Shown here: piece after piece, positions 1 through 6,426 of the stretch
Position numbering within the stretch: position 1 is the first letter of the stretch
How the letters are laid out: every line of letters starts with the position of its first letter
Assembly: GCA_958354105.1 (NCBI GenBank)
Contig: CATWVA010000049.1
Location: forward strand, 1 to 11,771
DNA from: an uncultured Collinsella sp.
GTDB lineage: Bacteria; Actinomycetota; Coriobacteriia; Coriobacteriales; Coriobacteriaceae
Direction: 5' to 3'
Length of the DNA stretch: 11,771 bases
Translations under genes and position numbers: made by a program
Notes under the pieces: generated by a model
Database searches by the model: none
What the model saw: the letters and a program-made list of their open reading frames with translations, nothing else
What the model was told of the DNA's origin: nothing

Positions 1-1
1 C

Positions 2-190
2 TACGAGTTGGACTGGCGCCTGCCGTGGGAGCACGTGAGCCCCGGCTGCACGCGCGGCTTCCTCGAGCGCGAGTACCGTCGCTCGCTCGAGGGCGTCACG
101 ACTCCCGACTGCACCCGCACGTCGTGCACCGGCTGCGGGATCTGCCCCACGCTCCACGCCAAGAATGTATTGATGGGTGATCGCGCATGA
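2..190 (+). CDS. B12-binding-type radical SAM protein (TIGR03960-like), C-terminal end only
   Basis: Only the last 62 codons are present; the reading frame is open to the left edge of the window. The visible part has the sequence LPWEHVSPG, then a FLxREY segment, then a cysteine cluster with spacing C-x4-C-x2-C-x2-C (visible residues 37, 42, 45 and 48). This tail is typical of the TIGR03960 family of radical SAM proteins that carry a B12-binding-like N-terminal domain; the SAM-binding CxxxCxxC core would lie upstream and cannot be seen. The terminal cysteines look able to bind a metal or an iron-sulfur cluster (inference). The stop codon overlaps the ATG of the next gene (ATGA, 187-190), so the two are very probably translationally coupled. 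The reaction and substrate of the family are unknown to me. Identification rests on the tail motif and the DUF2344 neighbour. Confidence 0.8.
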   Translation, partial: YELDWRLPWEHVSPGCTRGFLEREYRRSLEGVTTPDCTRTSCTGCGICPTLHAKNVLMGDRA

Positions 191-999
191 GTGAGCGCCT
201 GACCGACAACCCCACGCTCTTTAGACTTCGTGTTCGCTATGGCAAGCGCGATCGCCTTAAGTACCTGGGCCATCTCGAAGTAATCCATACCATTGAGCGC
301 ATCGTGCGCCGTGCGGGACTTCCCTATGCCGTCACGCAGGGCTTCTCTCCGCACATGCGCGTGGGCTTCTCTTCGGCGTTACCGGTGGGTACGTCGTCGA
401 CCTGCGAATGGTATGACCTGTTTATGACCGAGTTCGTGGCGCTCGACGAGGCGTTTGGGCGCCTGGCCGCGGCGTCTCCGGCCGATCTGGCGCCCATCGA
501 GGCAGCGTACATTGACGTGCGCACGCCGGCGTTGACGGCGCAGCTCACGCGCCTGTCGTATCGCATCGACCTGCACTTGGATCCCGAGGCGCCCGTAAGC
601 GCCGACGAGGTGCGTCGTGCGATCGACACGCTGCGCGCGGACCATGGCATCGACTACGCGCGCGGAAAAAAGAGCAAGCGCTTGGATTTGGATCACACGC
701 TCGTGGGCTATGAGCTCACGGCGGGGGAGCGCCCGGACCATTTAGTGCTCATGCTCGACACCCATGCCGATAACGAGGGCTCCATGCGTCCGGAAATTTT
801 GCTTTCTGCAGCTGATGTTTTGTTGCAGGGCTTGACCCCGGGCGTGGATGCACCTATTGTTTCCACCGGTATGCAAGACCTCGTGACCATCTGCTCCTAC
901 GATGTCGAGCGTCAGAATCAAGCATGCGAGGACGACGAGGGCCGACTCGTCAGCCCCATACCTGTGCGAACTTGTGGATTTGCTCCACATACTCGTTGA
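187..999 (+). CDS. TIGR03936 / DUF2344 family radical SAM-associated protein
   Basis: Encodes 270 residues. The N-terminal half carries the hallmark of the DUF2344 (TIGR03936) family: FRLRVRYGKRD, KYLGHLEV, an RAGLPYAVTQGFSPHMR stretch and FSSALPVG, together about residues 12-69. The family is known mainly as the partner of TIGR03960 radical SAM proteins, either as a neighbouring gene or fused to them; no catalytic motif is evident and its molecular role is not established. The start is the ATG that overlaps the TGA of the upstream gene. The C-terminal third (about residues 190-270) is less conserved-looking and ends in a Cys/Arg-containing tail. In related genomes this pair lies before rng and/or rplU; here rplU follows directly, and its promoter overlaps this gene's stop codon. 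Family assignment is secure; function is unknown. Confidence 0.88.
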   Translation: MSERLTDNPTLFRLRVRYGKRDRLKYLGHLEVIHTIERIVRRAGLPYAVTQGFSPHMRVGFSSALPVGTSSTCEWYDLFMTEFVALDEAFGRLAAASPADLAPIEAAYIDVRTPALTAQLTRLSYRIDLHLDPEAPVSADEVRRAIDTLRADHGIDYARGKKSKRLDLDHTLVGYELTAGERPDHLVLMLDTHADNEGSMRPEILLSAADVLLQGLTPGVDAPIVSTGMQDLVTICSYDVERQNQACEDDEGRLVSPIPVRTCGFAPHTR

Positions 1000-1024
1000 C
1001 GGGGGTATTTTCGCCTGCTACTAT
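996..1024 (+). promoter_or_regulatory. Sigma-70 type promoter for rplU-rpmA
   Basis: A -35 box TTGACG (996-1001) and a -10 box TACTAT (1019-1024) are separated by 17 bases, the ideal spacing. The -35 box overlaps the TGA stop codon (997-999) of the DUF2344 gene. Transcription would begin near 1031, giving a leader of about 35 nucleotides before the rplU ATG at 1067. The motif match and position directly before a ribosomal protein operon make this the best promoter in the window, but it is a prediction from sequence alone. Confidence 0.7.
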
Positions 1025-1066
1025 ATTCGGCTGTTGCACTAACTGATGCATGAAGGGCAAGTAAAC

Positions 1067-1441
1067 ATGTACGCAATCGTTAACACGGGCGGCAAGCAGT
1101 ACAAGGTCGCCACCGACGATGTCATCACCGTCGAGAAGATCGAGGGCAATGAGGGCGACAAGGTCACCCTGCCGGTCATCTTCCTCAACGATGGTAAGAA
1201 GATCGTCACCGATCCCGACAAGCTGGCCAAGGCCAAGGTTACCGCTCAGATCGTTGAGCAGTTCAAGGGCGAGAAGCAGCTGGTCTTCAAGTTCCACAAG
1301 CGTAAGCGCTATCGTCGTCTGAAGGGTCACCGTCAGCAGCTCACCAAGCTGAAGATCGTGAAGGTCCAGGCTACGTCCCGCGCCAAGAAGGCTGTCAAGG
1401 CAGAGGCCGAGGCTGTTGCCGAGGCTCCCGTCGCCGAGTAG
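1067..1441 (+). CDS. rplU: 50S ribosomal protein L21
   Basis: Encodes 124 residues. L21 is a 23S rRNA-binding protein of the large subunit. The N-terminus MYAIVNTGGKQYKV, the central VxFKFHKRKRYRR segment and the GHRQQLT motif (about residues 78-98) are diagnostic. The open frame extends upstream to an ATG at 1046, but the ATG at 1067 gives the conserved L21 N-terminus and has GAAGGG (1052-1057) nine bases upstream, so 1067 is chosen. The core is followed by a tail of about 20 residues rich in Lys, Ala and Glu that the family's usual length of about 103 residues does not need. rpmA follows after 33 bases, and the two are surely one transcript. Confidence 0.97.
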   Translation: MYAIVNTGGKQYKVATDDVITVEKIEGNEGDKVTLPVIFLNDGKKIVTDPDKLAKAKVTAQIVEQFKGEKQLVFKFHKRKRYRRLKGHRQQLTKLKIVKVQATSRAKKAVKAEAEAVAEAPVAE

Positions 1442-1474
1442 ATTACACTCGTAACGAAAGAGTAGGTATACACA

Positions 1475-1732
1475 ATGGCACACAAAAAAGGACTCGGTTC
1501 CTCCCGTAATGGCCGTGACTCCCGCGGTCAGCGCCTTGGCACGAAGCGCTATGCCGGCCAGACGGTAACCACGGGCACGATTCTCGTCCGTCAGCACGGC
1601 ACTCACATCCACCCGGGTGAGAACGTTGGTCGTGGCAAGGACGACACGCTGTTCGCGCTGGTCGACGGTACCGTTGAGTTCCACAAGGGTATCAAGCACA
1701 GGGTCAGCGTACGCCCGCTCGCGAACGCGTAA
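1475..1732 (+). CDS. rpmA: 50S ribosomal protein L27
   Basis: Encodes 85 residues, the normal length for L27. L27 sits at the peptidyl transferase centre, its N-terminus reaching toward the tRNA acceptor ends. The start MAHKKG followed by SSRNGRDS is diagnostic, as is the GQxVTTGTILVRQHGTHIHPGxNVG block. Residue 7 is Leu where many bacteria have Gly (MAHKKGGG). There is no cleavable leader before MAHKK, unlike Firmicutes, where a short N-terminal extension is removed by a dedicated protease. AGAGTAGG (1460-1467) is a plausible ribosome binding site seven bases before the ATG. A strong terminator follows 25 bases after the stop codon. Confidence 0.98.
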   Translation: MAHKKGLGSSRNGRDSRGQRLGTKRYAGQTVTTGTILVRQHGTHIHPGENVGRGKDDTLFALVDGTVEFHKGIKHRVSVRPLANA

Positions 1733-1748
1733 TTCACCCTTCATAGAG

Positions 1749-1758
1749 CACATATGTG
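1749..1758. repeat. Perfect 10-bp palindrome before the rpmA terminator
   Basis: CACATATGTG reads the same on both strands and ends where the 5' arm of the terminator hairpin begins (shared base 1758). It could be a protein-binding site or a chance event; nothing else in the window repeats it. Confidence refers to a functional role. Confidence 0.2.
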
Positions 1759-1800
1759 GGAGGCACTTGAGTTTTAGGATTCAAGGGTCTCCCTCTTTTT
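1758..1800 (+). terminator. Intrinsic terminator after rpmA, directly before obgE
   Basis: The arms 1758-1770 and 1781-1793 pair over 13 positions, with one G-U pair and one A-G mismatch, around a 10-base loop. TCTTTTT (1794-1800) follows as the U-tract. Only two bases separate the U-tract from the obgE Shine-Dalgarno sequence, so obgE expression needs either read-through or a promoter that would have to lie within or upstream of the hairpin. No convincing promoter is visible there. This suggests partial termination that lowers obgE expression relative to the two ribosomal proteins. Confidence 0.85.
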
Positions 1801-1802
1801 GT

Positions 1803-1808
1803 AGGAGG
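1803..1808 (+). promoter_or_regulatory. Strong ribosome binding site fixing the TTG start of obgE
   Basis: AGGAGG lies eight bases before TTG at 1817. It decides the start of obgE, because the conserved Obg N-terminus (SQFTDISRINV) begins right after this TTG and no ATG or GTG is available at that place. Confidence 0.85.
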
Positions 1809-1816
1809 CGATTCTG

Positions 1817-3283
1817 TTGTCACAGTTCACCGATATCAGCCGCATTAACGTGTGCGGCGGCGACGGCGGAGCCGGATGCATGTCGTTTAGGCGCGAGGCA
1901 TTTGTCCCCAAGGGCGGCCCCGATGGCGGCGACGGCGGTCGTGGCGGCAATGTCGTCATCCAGGCCGATGCTCAGCTGTCTTCGTTGATCGATTACCGCT
2001 TTAAGCATCACTTCCGCGCCGAACGCGGCACGCACGGGCAGGGTGCCCGTCGTAACGGTAAGAGCGGCGAGGACCTGATCCTGAAGGTTCCCATGGGCAC
2101 CGTGGTGCGCGAGCTCGACCCCGAGACGCAGACCCCGATGTTCGAGATTGCCGACCTGGTGCACGATGGCGAGCGCGTTGTCGTGGCGCCCGGCGGTGCC
2201 GGTGGCCTGGGCAACACGCACTTTGTGACGTCGGTGCGCCGCGCGCCCGCGTTCGCTCAGCTGGGCGAACCGGCCGAGGAGCACTGGATTGAGCTCGAGA
2301 TGAAGCTTATGGCCGATGCTGCGCTCGTGGGCTTCCCCTCGGTGGGCAAGTCCTCGCTCATCGCGCGCATGAGCGCCGCCCGTCCCAAGATCGCCGACTA
2401 TCCGTTTACAACGCTCGTGCCGAACCTTGGCATGGTGCGTGCCGGTGAGTATTCTTACGTCGTTGCCGACGTTCCTGGTTTGATCGAGGGCGCGAGCGAG
2501 GGCAAGGGCCTGGGCCACCAGTTCCTGCGCCACATTGAGCGTACGGCGCTCATCATGCATGTCGTCGACATGACGGGCGGTTTTGAGGATCGCGACCCGG
2601 TTGAGGATTACCGCATCATCAACCGTGAGCTCGAGCAGTATGGCGCCGAGCTTTCGGAGCGTCCGCAGATCGTCGTCGCCAACAAGTGCGACGCGCCGGG
2701 CACGGCCGACAAGATTGCCGATCTCAAGCGCGCCGCGCTCGACGACGGACATATGTTCTTTGCCGTGTCTGCTGTTACGGGCGCCGGCCTCAACACGCTG
2801 ATGCTTGCCGTGGGCGAGCAGGTGGCTAAGCTTCGCGCCGAGCTGGCGGTCTCCGATGAGCCGGTCGATCTGCGCGACGAGGAGTGGGAGCGCCGCCGTC
2901 TGCAGCGCGAGAAGCGTTTCCGCATTGTCCAGGAAGAGCCCCATGCCTTCCGCGTGGTCGGTCGTGCCATCGAGCGCATGGTCATCCAGACCGACTGGGA
3001 AAACGAGGAAGCCGTCATTTACCTGCAGCATAAGTTTGCGCGTATGGGTGTTGATGACGCGCTCGAGAAGGCCGGTTGCCGTGCGGGCGACGAGGTCCGC
3101 ATTTGCCAGCGCGCCTTTGACTTTGAGGGCGCTGAGGACTTCTCGGAGTACGAGGAGCTCGAGGACGCTGGCGAGGACGTTGCCGTTGAGGCCATTGACG
3201 TGGCCGATGCTGCGGATGAGGGCGTCGAGGTTGTCGATGCGGCGGATGCCGCGGACGATGCCGAGACCTCGGAGGGCGAGTAA
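1817..3283 (+). CDS. obgE: GTPase ObgE/CgtA, ribosome assembly and stress factor
   Basis: Encodes 488 residues. Obg is an essential GTPase that binds the 50S subunit and links ribosome maturation to growth and (p)ppGpp. Three parts are visible: the glycine-rich Obg fold (about 1-158), the G domain (about 165-340) and an OCT domain (about 360-432). In the G domain G1 is GFPSVGKS (172-179), the G2 threonines are 198-199, G3 is DVPG (218-221), G4 is NKCD (289-292) and G5 is SAVTG (318-322), so GTP binding and hydrolysis should be intact. The OCT domain is typical of Gram-positive Obg. A further 53 residues or so, very acidic and rich in Ala, Asp, Glu and Val, extend the protein beyond the roughly 430 residues of Bacillus Obg. 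The start is TTG with AGGAGG upstream. nadD follows after 3 bases. Confidence 0.97.
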   Translation: MSQFTDISRINVCGGDGGAGCMSFRREAFVPKGGPDGGDGGRGGNVVIQADAQLSSLIDYRFKHHFRAERGTHGQGARRNGKSGEDLILKVPMGTVVRELDPETQTPMFEIADLVHDGERVVVAPGGAGGLGNTHFVTSVRRAPAFAQLGEPAEEHWIELEMKLMADAALVGFPSVGKSSLIARMSAARPKIADYPFTTLVPNLGMVRAGEYSYVVADVPGLIEGASEGKGLGHQFLRHIERTALIMHVVDMTGGFEDRDPVEDYRIINRELEQYGAELSERPQIVVANKCDAPGTADKIADLKRAALDDGHMFFAVSAVTGAGLNTLMLAVGEQVAKLRAELAVSDEPVDLRDEEWERRRLQREKRFRIVQEEPHAFRVVGRAIERMVIQTDWENEEAVIYLQHKFARMGVDDALEKAGCRAGDEVRICQRAFDFEGAEDFSEYEELEDAGEDVAVEAIDVADAADEGVEVVDAADAADDAETSEGE

Positions 3284-3286
3284 GCC

Positions 3287-3964
3287 ATGTCGCTGCGCGG
3301 TGGAATCGGTTTGCCCGAGCTGCCCATAAAAGAGGGCAAAGAGTTTCGGCTTGGCATTATGGGTGGCACATTCGACCCGATTCATTACGGGCACCTGGTG
3401 ACTGCCGAGCAGGCGCGCGAGTCGCTCGACTTGGACGCTGTGCTCTTTATGCCGGCGGGTTCTCCCGCCTTTAAGCTTGACAAGCCGGTGACGCCTGCCG
3501 AGGACCGTTATGCCATGACGGTCCTCGCCACCGCCGCGAACCCGGCCTTTTTGGCGAGCCGGTTCGAGATTGACCGTCCGGGCGTAACCTATACGGCCGA
3601 TACGCTTCATGCCCTTCGTGACTTTTACCCGTCGCAGGTAAAGCTCTACTTTATTACGGGCGCCGACGCGATTATCGATATTGTGACCTGGCATGATGCC
3701 GAGCGAATCGCTGAGCTTGCTACCTTTATTGCGGCGACGCGACCGGGCTTTGATATCGATACGGCGCGTGCCCGAATCAAAGAGTCGGGGCTGCCGTTCG
3801 ATGTGCGCTATATTCAGATTCCGGCGCTTGCGATCAGCTCGACGAACATTCGTAAGCGAGTTGCCCGCGGCATGAGCGTGCGCTATCTTACGAGCGAGTC
3901 TGTGCTCGGCTACATTCGCAAGCGCAGTTTGTATGTCGATCTGGGTCAAGAAGATTTTGAGTGA
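3287..3964 (+). CDS. nadD: Nicotinate-nucleotide adenylyltransferase
   Basis: Encodes 225 residues. NadD transfers AMP from ATP to nicotinate mononucleotide to form deamido-NAD, the penultimate step of NAD synthesis. The nucleotidyltransferase signature GGTFDPIHYGHL is at residues 26-37, YTADT at 102-106, FITGAD at 122-127 and the C-terminal ISSTNIR at 183-189; all key motifs are intact. About 20 residues precede the conserved first strand (RLGIMGG), which is longer than usual. The ATG at 3287 has GGAGGG (3271-3276, inside the end of obgE) ten bases upstream, and the only nearby alternative (TTG at 3311) lacks such a site, so the longer form is kept. The gene lies 3 bases after obgE and overlaps the start of yqeK, consistent with one operon. 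Confidence 0.95.
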   Translation: MSLRGGIGLPELPIKEGKEFRLGIMGGTFDPIHYGHLVTAEQARESLDLDAVLFMPAGSPAFKLDKPVTPAEDRYAMTVLATAANPAFLASRFEIDRPGVTYTADTLHALRDFYPSQVKLYFITGADAIIDIVTWHDAERIAELATFIAATRPGFDIDTARARIKESGLPFDVRYIQIPALAISSTNIRKRVARGMSVRYLTSESVLGYIRKRSLYVDLGQEDFE

Positions 3965-4584
3965 TGGGGGCTACGTTGCCGGTAGAGGATCAGTTTGAGG
4001 GCGATGAGCGCGCGCTGCTCAAGCGCATTCAAGAGCTGCTCGATGTTCGCATGAAAGATAAGCGCAAGCGCTATGTGCATTCGCTGGGTGTTGCCGAGAC
4101 CGCACTTCATCTGGCCGAGGTCTACGGCGTTGACCGCTTTGATGCCGCCGCCGCCGGCTTGATTCACGACTGGGACAAGGTGCTTTCCGATGACGAGCTC
4201 GTGGCCCGCGCACTTCACTATGGCATCAAGATTGCCGGCTCTCCTTCCGCCGCGACGCCGCTTTTGCATGGCCCTGTTGCCGCCTATGAGCTTCCGCAGC
4301 TTTTCCCCGAGCTGTCGCCGGCCGTTTTCCAGGCTGTCGACCGTCACACCGTGGGTGCCTGCGACATGACGCCGCTCGATATGGTGGTCTTTGTGGCCGA
4401 TGCCATCGAGCCCAACCGCCATGGTGATTATGCCCACGCGCTGCGCAAGATGGTAGGGGAGTCGACGCTTGACGAGTTGTTCTTCTCCTGTTTTGCGCAG
4501 GGTCTGGTCTACGTGATCCAGTCCGGGCGCTATCTTTATCCCACGGCTATTACGATTTACAACCATTACGCCCAGCTGCGCTAG
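3964..4584 (+). CDS. yqeK: HD-domain bis(5'-nucleosyl)-tetraphosphatase, YqeK family
   Basis: Encodes 206 residues from ATG 3964, whose first base is the last base of the nadD stop codon (TGATG). A GTG at 3961 is directly adjacent and would add one residue. YqeK proteins are metal-dependent symmetrical Ap4A hydrolases that cleave diadenosine tetraphosphate into two ADP. HD-family metal ligands are visible: RYxHSLGVAETA with His39, the HD pair 68-69 in GLIHDWDK, LLHGPVAAY with His102, DRHTVG with His128, and VADAIEPNR with Asp146. Length and motif order match the family. It sits between nadD and rsfS as in many Gram-positive bacteria. Loss of the family raises Ap4A elsewhere; how that relates to its translation-linked neighbours is not clear. 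Confidence 0.93.
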   Translation: MGATLPVEDQFEGDERALLKRIQELLDVRMKDKRKRYVHSLGVAETALHLAEVYGVDRFDAAAAGLIHDWDKVLSDDELVARALHYGIKIAGSPSAATPLLHGPVAAYELPQLFPELSPAVFQAVDRHTVGACDMTPLDMVVFVADAIEPNRHGDYAHALRKMVGESTLDELFFSCFAQGLVYVIQSGRYLYPTAITIYNHYAQLR

Positions 4585-4612
4585 CTCGGGTGTGTCTAGA
4601 AAGAGGTATTCC

Positions 4613-5068
4613 ATGGCCGACGAGACCATGACTGACGAGCAGATTCTTGAAGGTGTGGAGCACAAGAGCTTCGCCGCCACGTCCGACCGTACCGCCGCCT
4701 CGCTGTCCGCGAGCGGTATCGCCGCCGAGGATGTCGCCCGCGCCGCCGCGCAGGCCGCCTACGACAAGAAGGGCGAGGACGTGCAGGTGCTCGACCTGAC
4801 CGAGCTTTCCGATGTGTGCGACTACTTTGTGCTTGCCACCGGTACCAACAACCGCCAGGTCGATTCGATCGTCGACGAGATCGAGGAGAAGGTCGCCGAG
4901 GCTTGCGGCGAGCATCCGTTCTCCATCGAGGGCCGCGAGCAGAAGACCTGGATGCTCATGGACTACGGCTCGGTCGTCGTCCACGTCTTCACTCCCGAAG
5001 CCCGCGACTTCTACCGCCTAGAAAAGCTCTGGGGTGACGCCCCCCAGCTCCCCCTCGACCTCCTCTAG
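4613..5068 (+). CDS. rsfS: Ribosomal silencing factor RsfS
   Basis: Encodes 151 residues. RsfS (DUF143/Iojap family) binds L14 on the 50S subunit and blocks subunit joining, lowering translation during starvation. The core begins near residue 39 and shows VLDLTELSDVCDYFVLATG (59-77), the NNRQVDSI segment, EGREQKTWMLMDYGSVVVHVF (106-126) and DFYRLEKLWGDAP (132-144). The first 38 residues or so are an extension not needed by the family, rich in Ala, Thr and acidic residues. The start at 4613 is chosen because AAAGAGG (4600-4606) is six bases upstream; an in-frame GTG at 4592 has no such site, and an ATG at 4628 would give a slightly shorter form. The gene is 28 bases after yqeK and is the last of its operon. 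Confidence 0.95.
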   Translation: MADETMTDEQILEGVEHKSFAATSDRTAASLSASGIAAEDVARAAAQAAYDKKGEDVQVLDLTELSDVCDYFVLATGTNNRQVDSIVDEIEEKVAEACGEHPFSIEGREQKTWMLMDYGSVVVHVFTPEARDFYRLEKLWGDAPQLPLDLL

Positions 5069-5111
5069 TGGCTCATTTGATATGGGGCTTTTAGCTAGCC
5101 TCGCGCATTTC

Positions 5112-5156
5112 GCCGGGCAGTTGCGGTTTTCCGCACCTGCCCGGCTTTCTATTTTT
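5112..5156 (+). terminator. Very strong intrinsic terminator after rsfS
   Basis: The arms 5112-5126 and 5131-5145 pair over 15 positions with a single T-C mismatch, closed by a TTTT loop and followed by a T-rich run (5146-5156). It ends the obgE-nadD-yqeK-rsfS transcript. Seen from the minus strand the hairpin is followed by GAAATG rather than a U-tract, so it is not a clear intrinsic terminator for the convergent dinB. Confidence 0.93.
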
Positions 5157-5166
5157 ACAAAGGCGG

Positions 5167-6420
5167 TTAATCATTGAAGCGGGATTGGCGGCCGAAAGAT
5201 AGGGCGGTGTCGCCGAACTTGTCTCGGACGGCATCGATCGCGACTGAGAGGTCGCGACGGTCGCTTGATTGGGCTCCGCGGTCGTCGACTTCGCAGAACA
5301 GGTCGGTCTGGATGCCGCCCTGATGGTCAAAGTCGCTCATCCCGATACCCGCCAGACGCACATGCATGCCTTCCTGCCAGATGTTGTCGAGCAGTTCGAG
5401 CGCAACCGCCACAAAGATGTTCTCATCGTCGGTGGGGTGGGGAAGCCGCCGCTGCGCCGTGCGTCCGCTGCCATACGAATACTTAAGCTTGAGCGTTACC
5501 GTGCCGCCCGTCAGTCCCTGACGGCGCAGGCGGCGTCCAACCGACTCTCCCAACAGCGCAATCGCCGCTTCGATGTCCCCACGCTCAGTCAAATCTTTCG
5601 CAAAGGTGCGCTCATTGCTCACGGATTTAACCTCGCGTTCCTCATCGAGGCTTGTTACTTCGGATATTTCGAGTCCCAGCGCACGCTGGCGCATGCGTTC
5701 GCCGTTGACGCCAAAAATAGAGGCCAAGGTTGATTCCGGTGAACGTGACAGCTCGCCGAGCGTGTAGATGCGCATGCGGCGCAGTCGCTCCTCGGCCGAG
5801 CGCCCGATGCCGCTCATGGCAGATACCGGCAGCGCGGCCAAAAAGCGCTGCTCGGTTCCGGGGCGCACGATGGTCAGCCCAAACGGCTTATCCCGCTCGC
5901 TTGCGATCTTTGCGACCGTCTTGTTGCAGCCCACGCCAATGGAGCAGGTCACTCCCAGCGCTGCCACGCGGTCGCTTATACGCCGCGCAACCAGTAGCGG
6001 GTCTTCGGGCGCAAAGCGACCCGGTGTGATATCGATAAAGGCTTCGTCGATGGATACGCGCTCAACGCGCGGCGTCTCCTCGGCAAGAATCGCCATGACC
6101 TGCGCGCTCACCTCGCGGTAGCGATCAAAGTGCCCGTGCGTCCAAATGGCTTGCGGGCATAAGCGCCGCGCCTCGGCCGAGGCCATGGCAGAGTGCACGC
6201 CAAAGCGACGCGCCTCATACGAACACGTGGACACGACGCCACGCGAATCGGCGTCTCCGCCCACGATGAGCGGCTTGCCGCGCCACTCGGGATGATCGAG
6301 CATCTCCACGCTCGCAAAAAACGCATCGAGGTCCATGAGGCCCACCGCCGGACCCGTCCAGGGAGGCGGCGTGACGCCCATGGCATCGTCATAACCGTAT
6401 GTATGTTCGTGTCTTTCCAT
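5167..6420 (-). CDS. dinB: DNA polymerase IV (Y-family, DinB)
   Basis: Encodes 417 residues. DinB is an error-prone polymerase used in translesion DNA synthesis. The active site is intact: Asp30 and Asp32 in MDLDAFF, Asp125 and Glu126 in VSIDEAF. Phe35 is at the place of the steric gate that excludes ribonucleotides. The YEARRFGVHSAM segment (68-79) belongs to the fingers, and GIGRSAEERL (204-213) is the helix-hairpin-helix part of the thumb. The little finger domain follows at about 258-365. A sliding-clamp binding peptide QTDLF is at 371-375, followed by a further 42 residues with an AIDAVRDKFGD motif, a layout common in Gram-positive DinB. The gene is convergent with rsfS and divergent from rpsP. 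No Shine-Dalgarno precedes the ATG and a -10-like hexamer is six bases away, so the mRNA may be leaderless. Confidence 0.96.
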   Translation of the reverse strand: MERHEHTYGYDDAMGVTPPPWTGPAVGLMDLDAFFASVEMLDHPEWRGKPLIVGGDADSRGVVSTCSYEARRFGVHSAMASAEARRLCPQAIWTHGHFDRYREVSAQVMAILAEETPRVERVSIDEAFIDITPGRFAPEDPLLVARRISDRVAALGVTCSIGVGCNKTVAKIASERDKPFGLTIVRPGTEQRFLAALPVSAMSGIGRSAEERLRRMRIYTLGELSRSPESTLASIFGVNGERMRQRALGLEISEVTSLDEEREVKSVSNERTFAKDLTERGDIEAAIALLGESVGRRLRRQGLTGGTVTLKLKYSYGSGRTAQRRLPHPTDDENIFVAVALELLDNIWQEGMHVRLAGIGMSDFDHQGGIQTDLFCEVDDRGAQSSDRRDLSVAIDAVRDKFGDTALSFGRQSRFND

Positions 6421-6426
6421 GTCATG

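Noticed and set aside
1046..1066. A longer rplU start at 1046
   Set aside because: It would add seven residues before the universal MYAIV N-terminus and would absorb the ribosome binding site GAAGGG.
1000..1066. A structured L21 leader before rplU
   Set aside because: Only a four-base-pair TGCA-type pairing is visible in a leader of about 35 nucleotides, too little to call a regulatory RNA.
950..1753. A 267-codon minus-strand frame across rplU and rpmA
   Set aside because: It is an antisense image of two certain ribosomal protein genes.
1820..3949. A 709-codon open frame on the minus strand across obgE and nadD
   Set aside because: Same reason: both plus-strand genes are certain with full motifs, and the antisense product has no domain signs and no ribosome binding site.
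5269..5733. A 154-codon plus-strand frame inside dinB
   Set aside because: dinB on the minus strand has complete catalytic motifs; the plus-strand product shows no domain.
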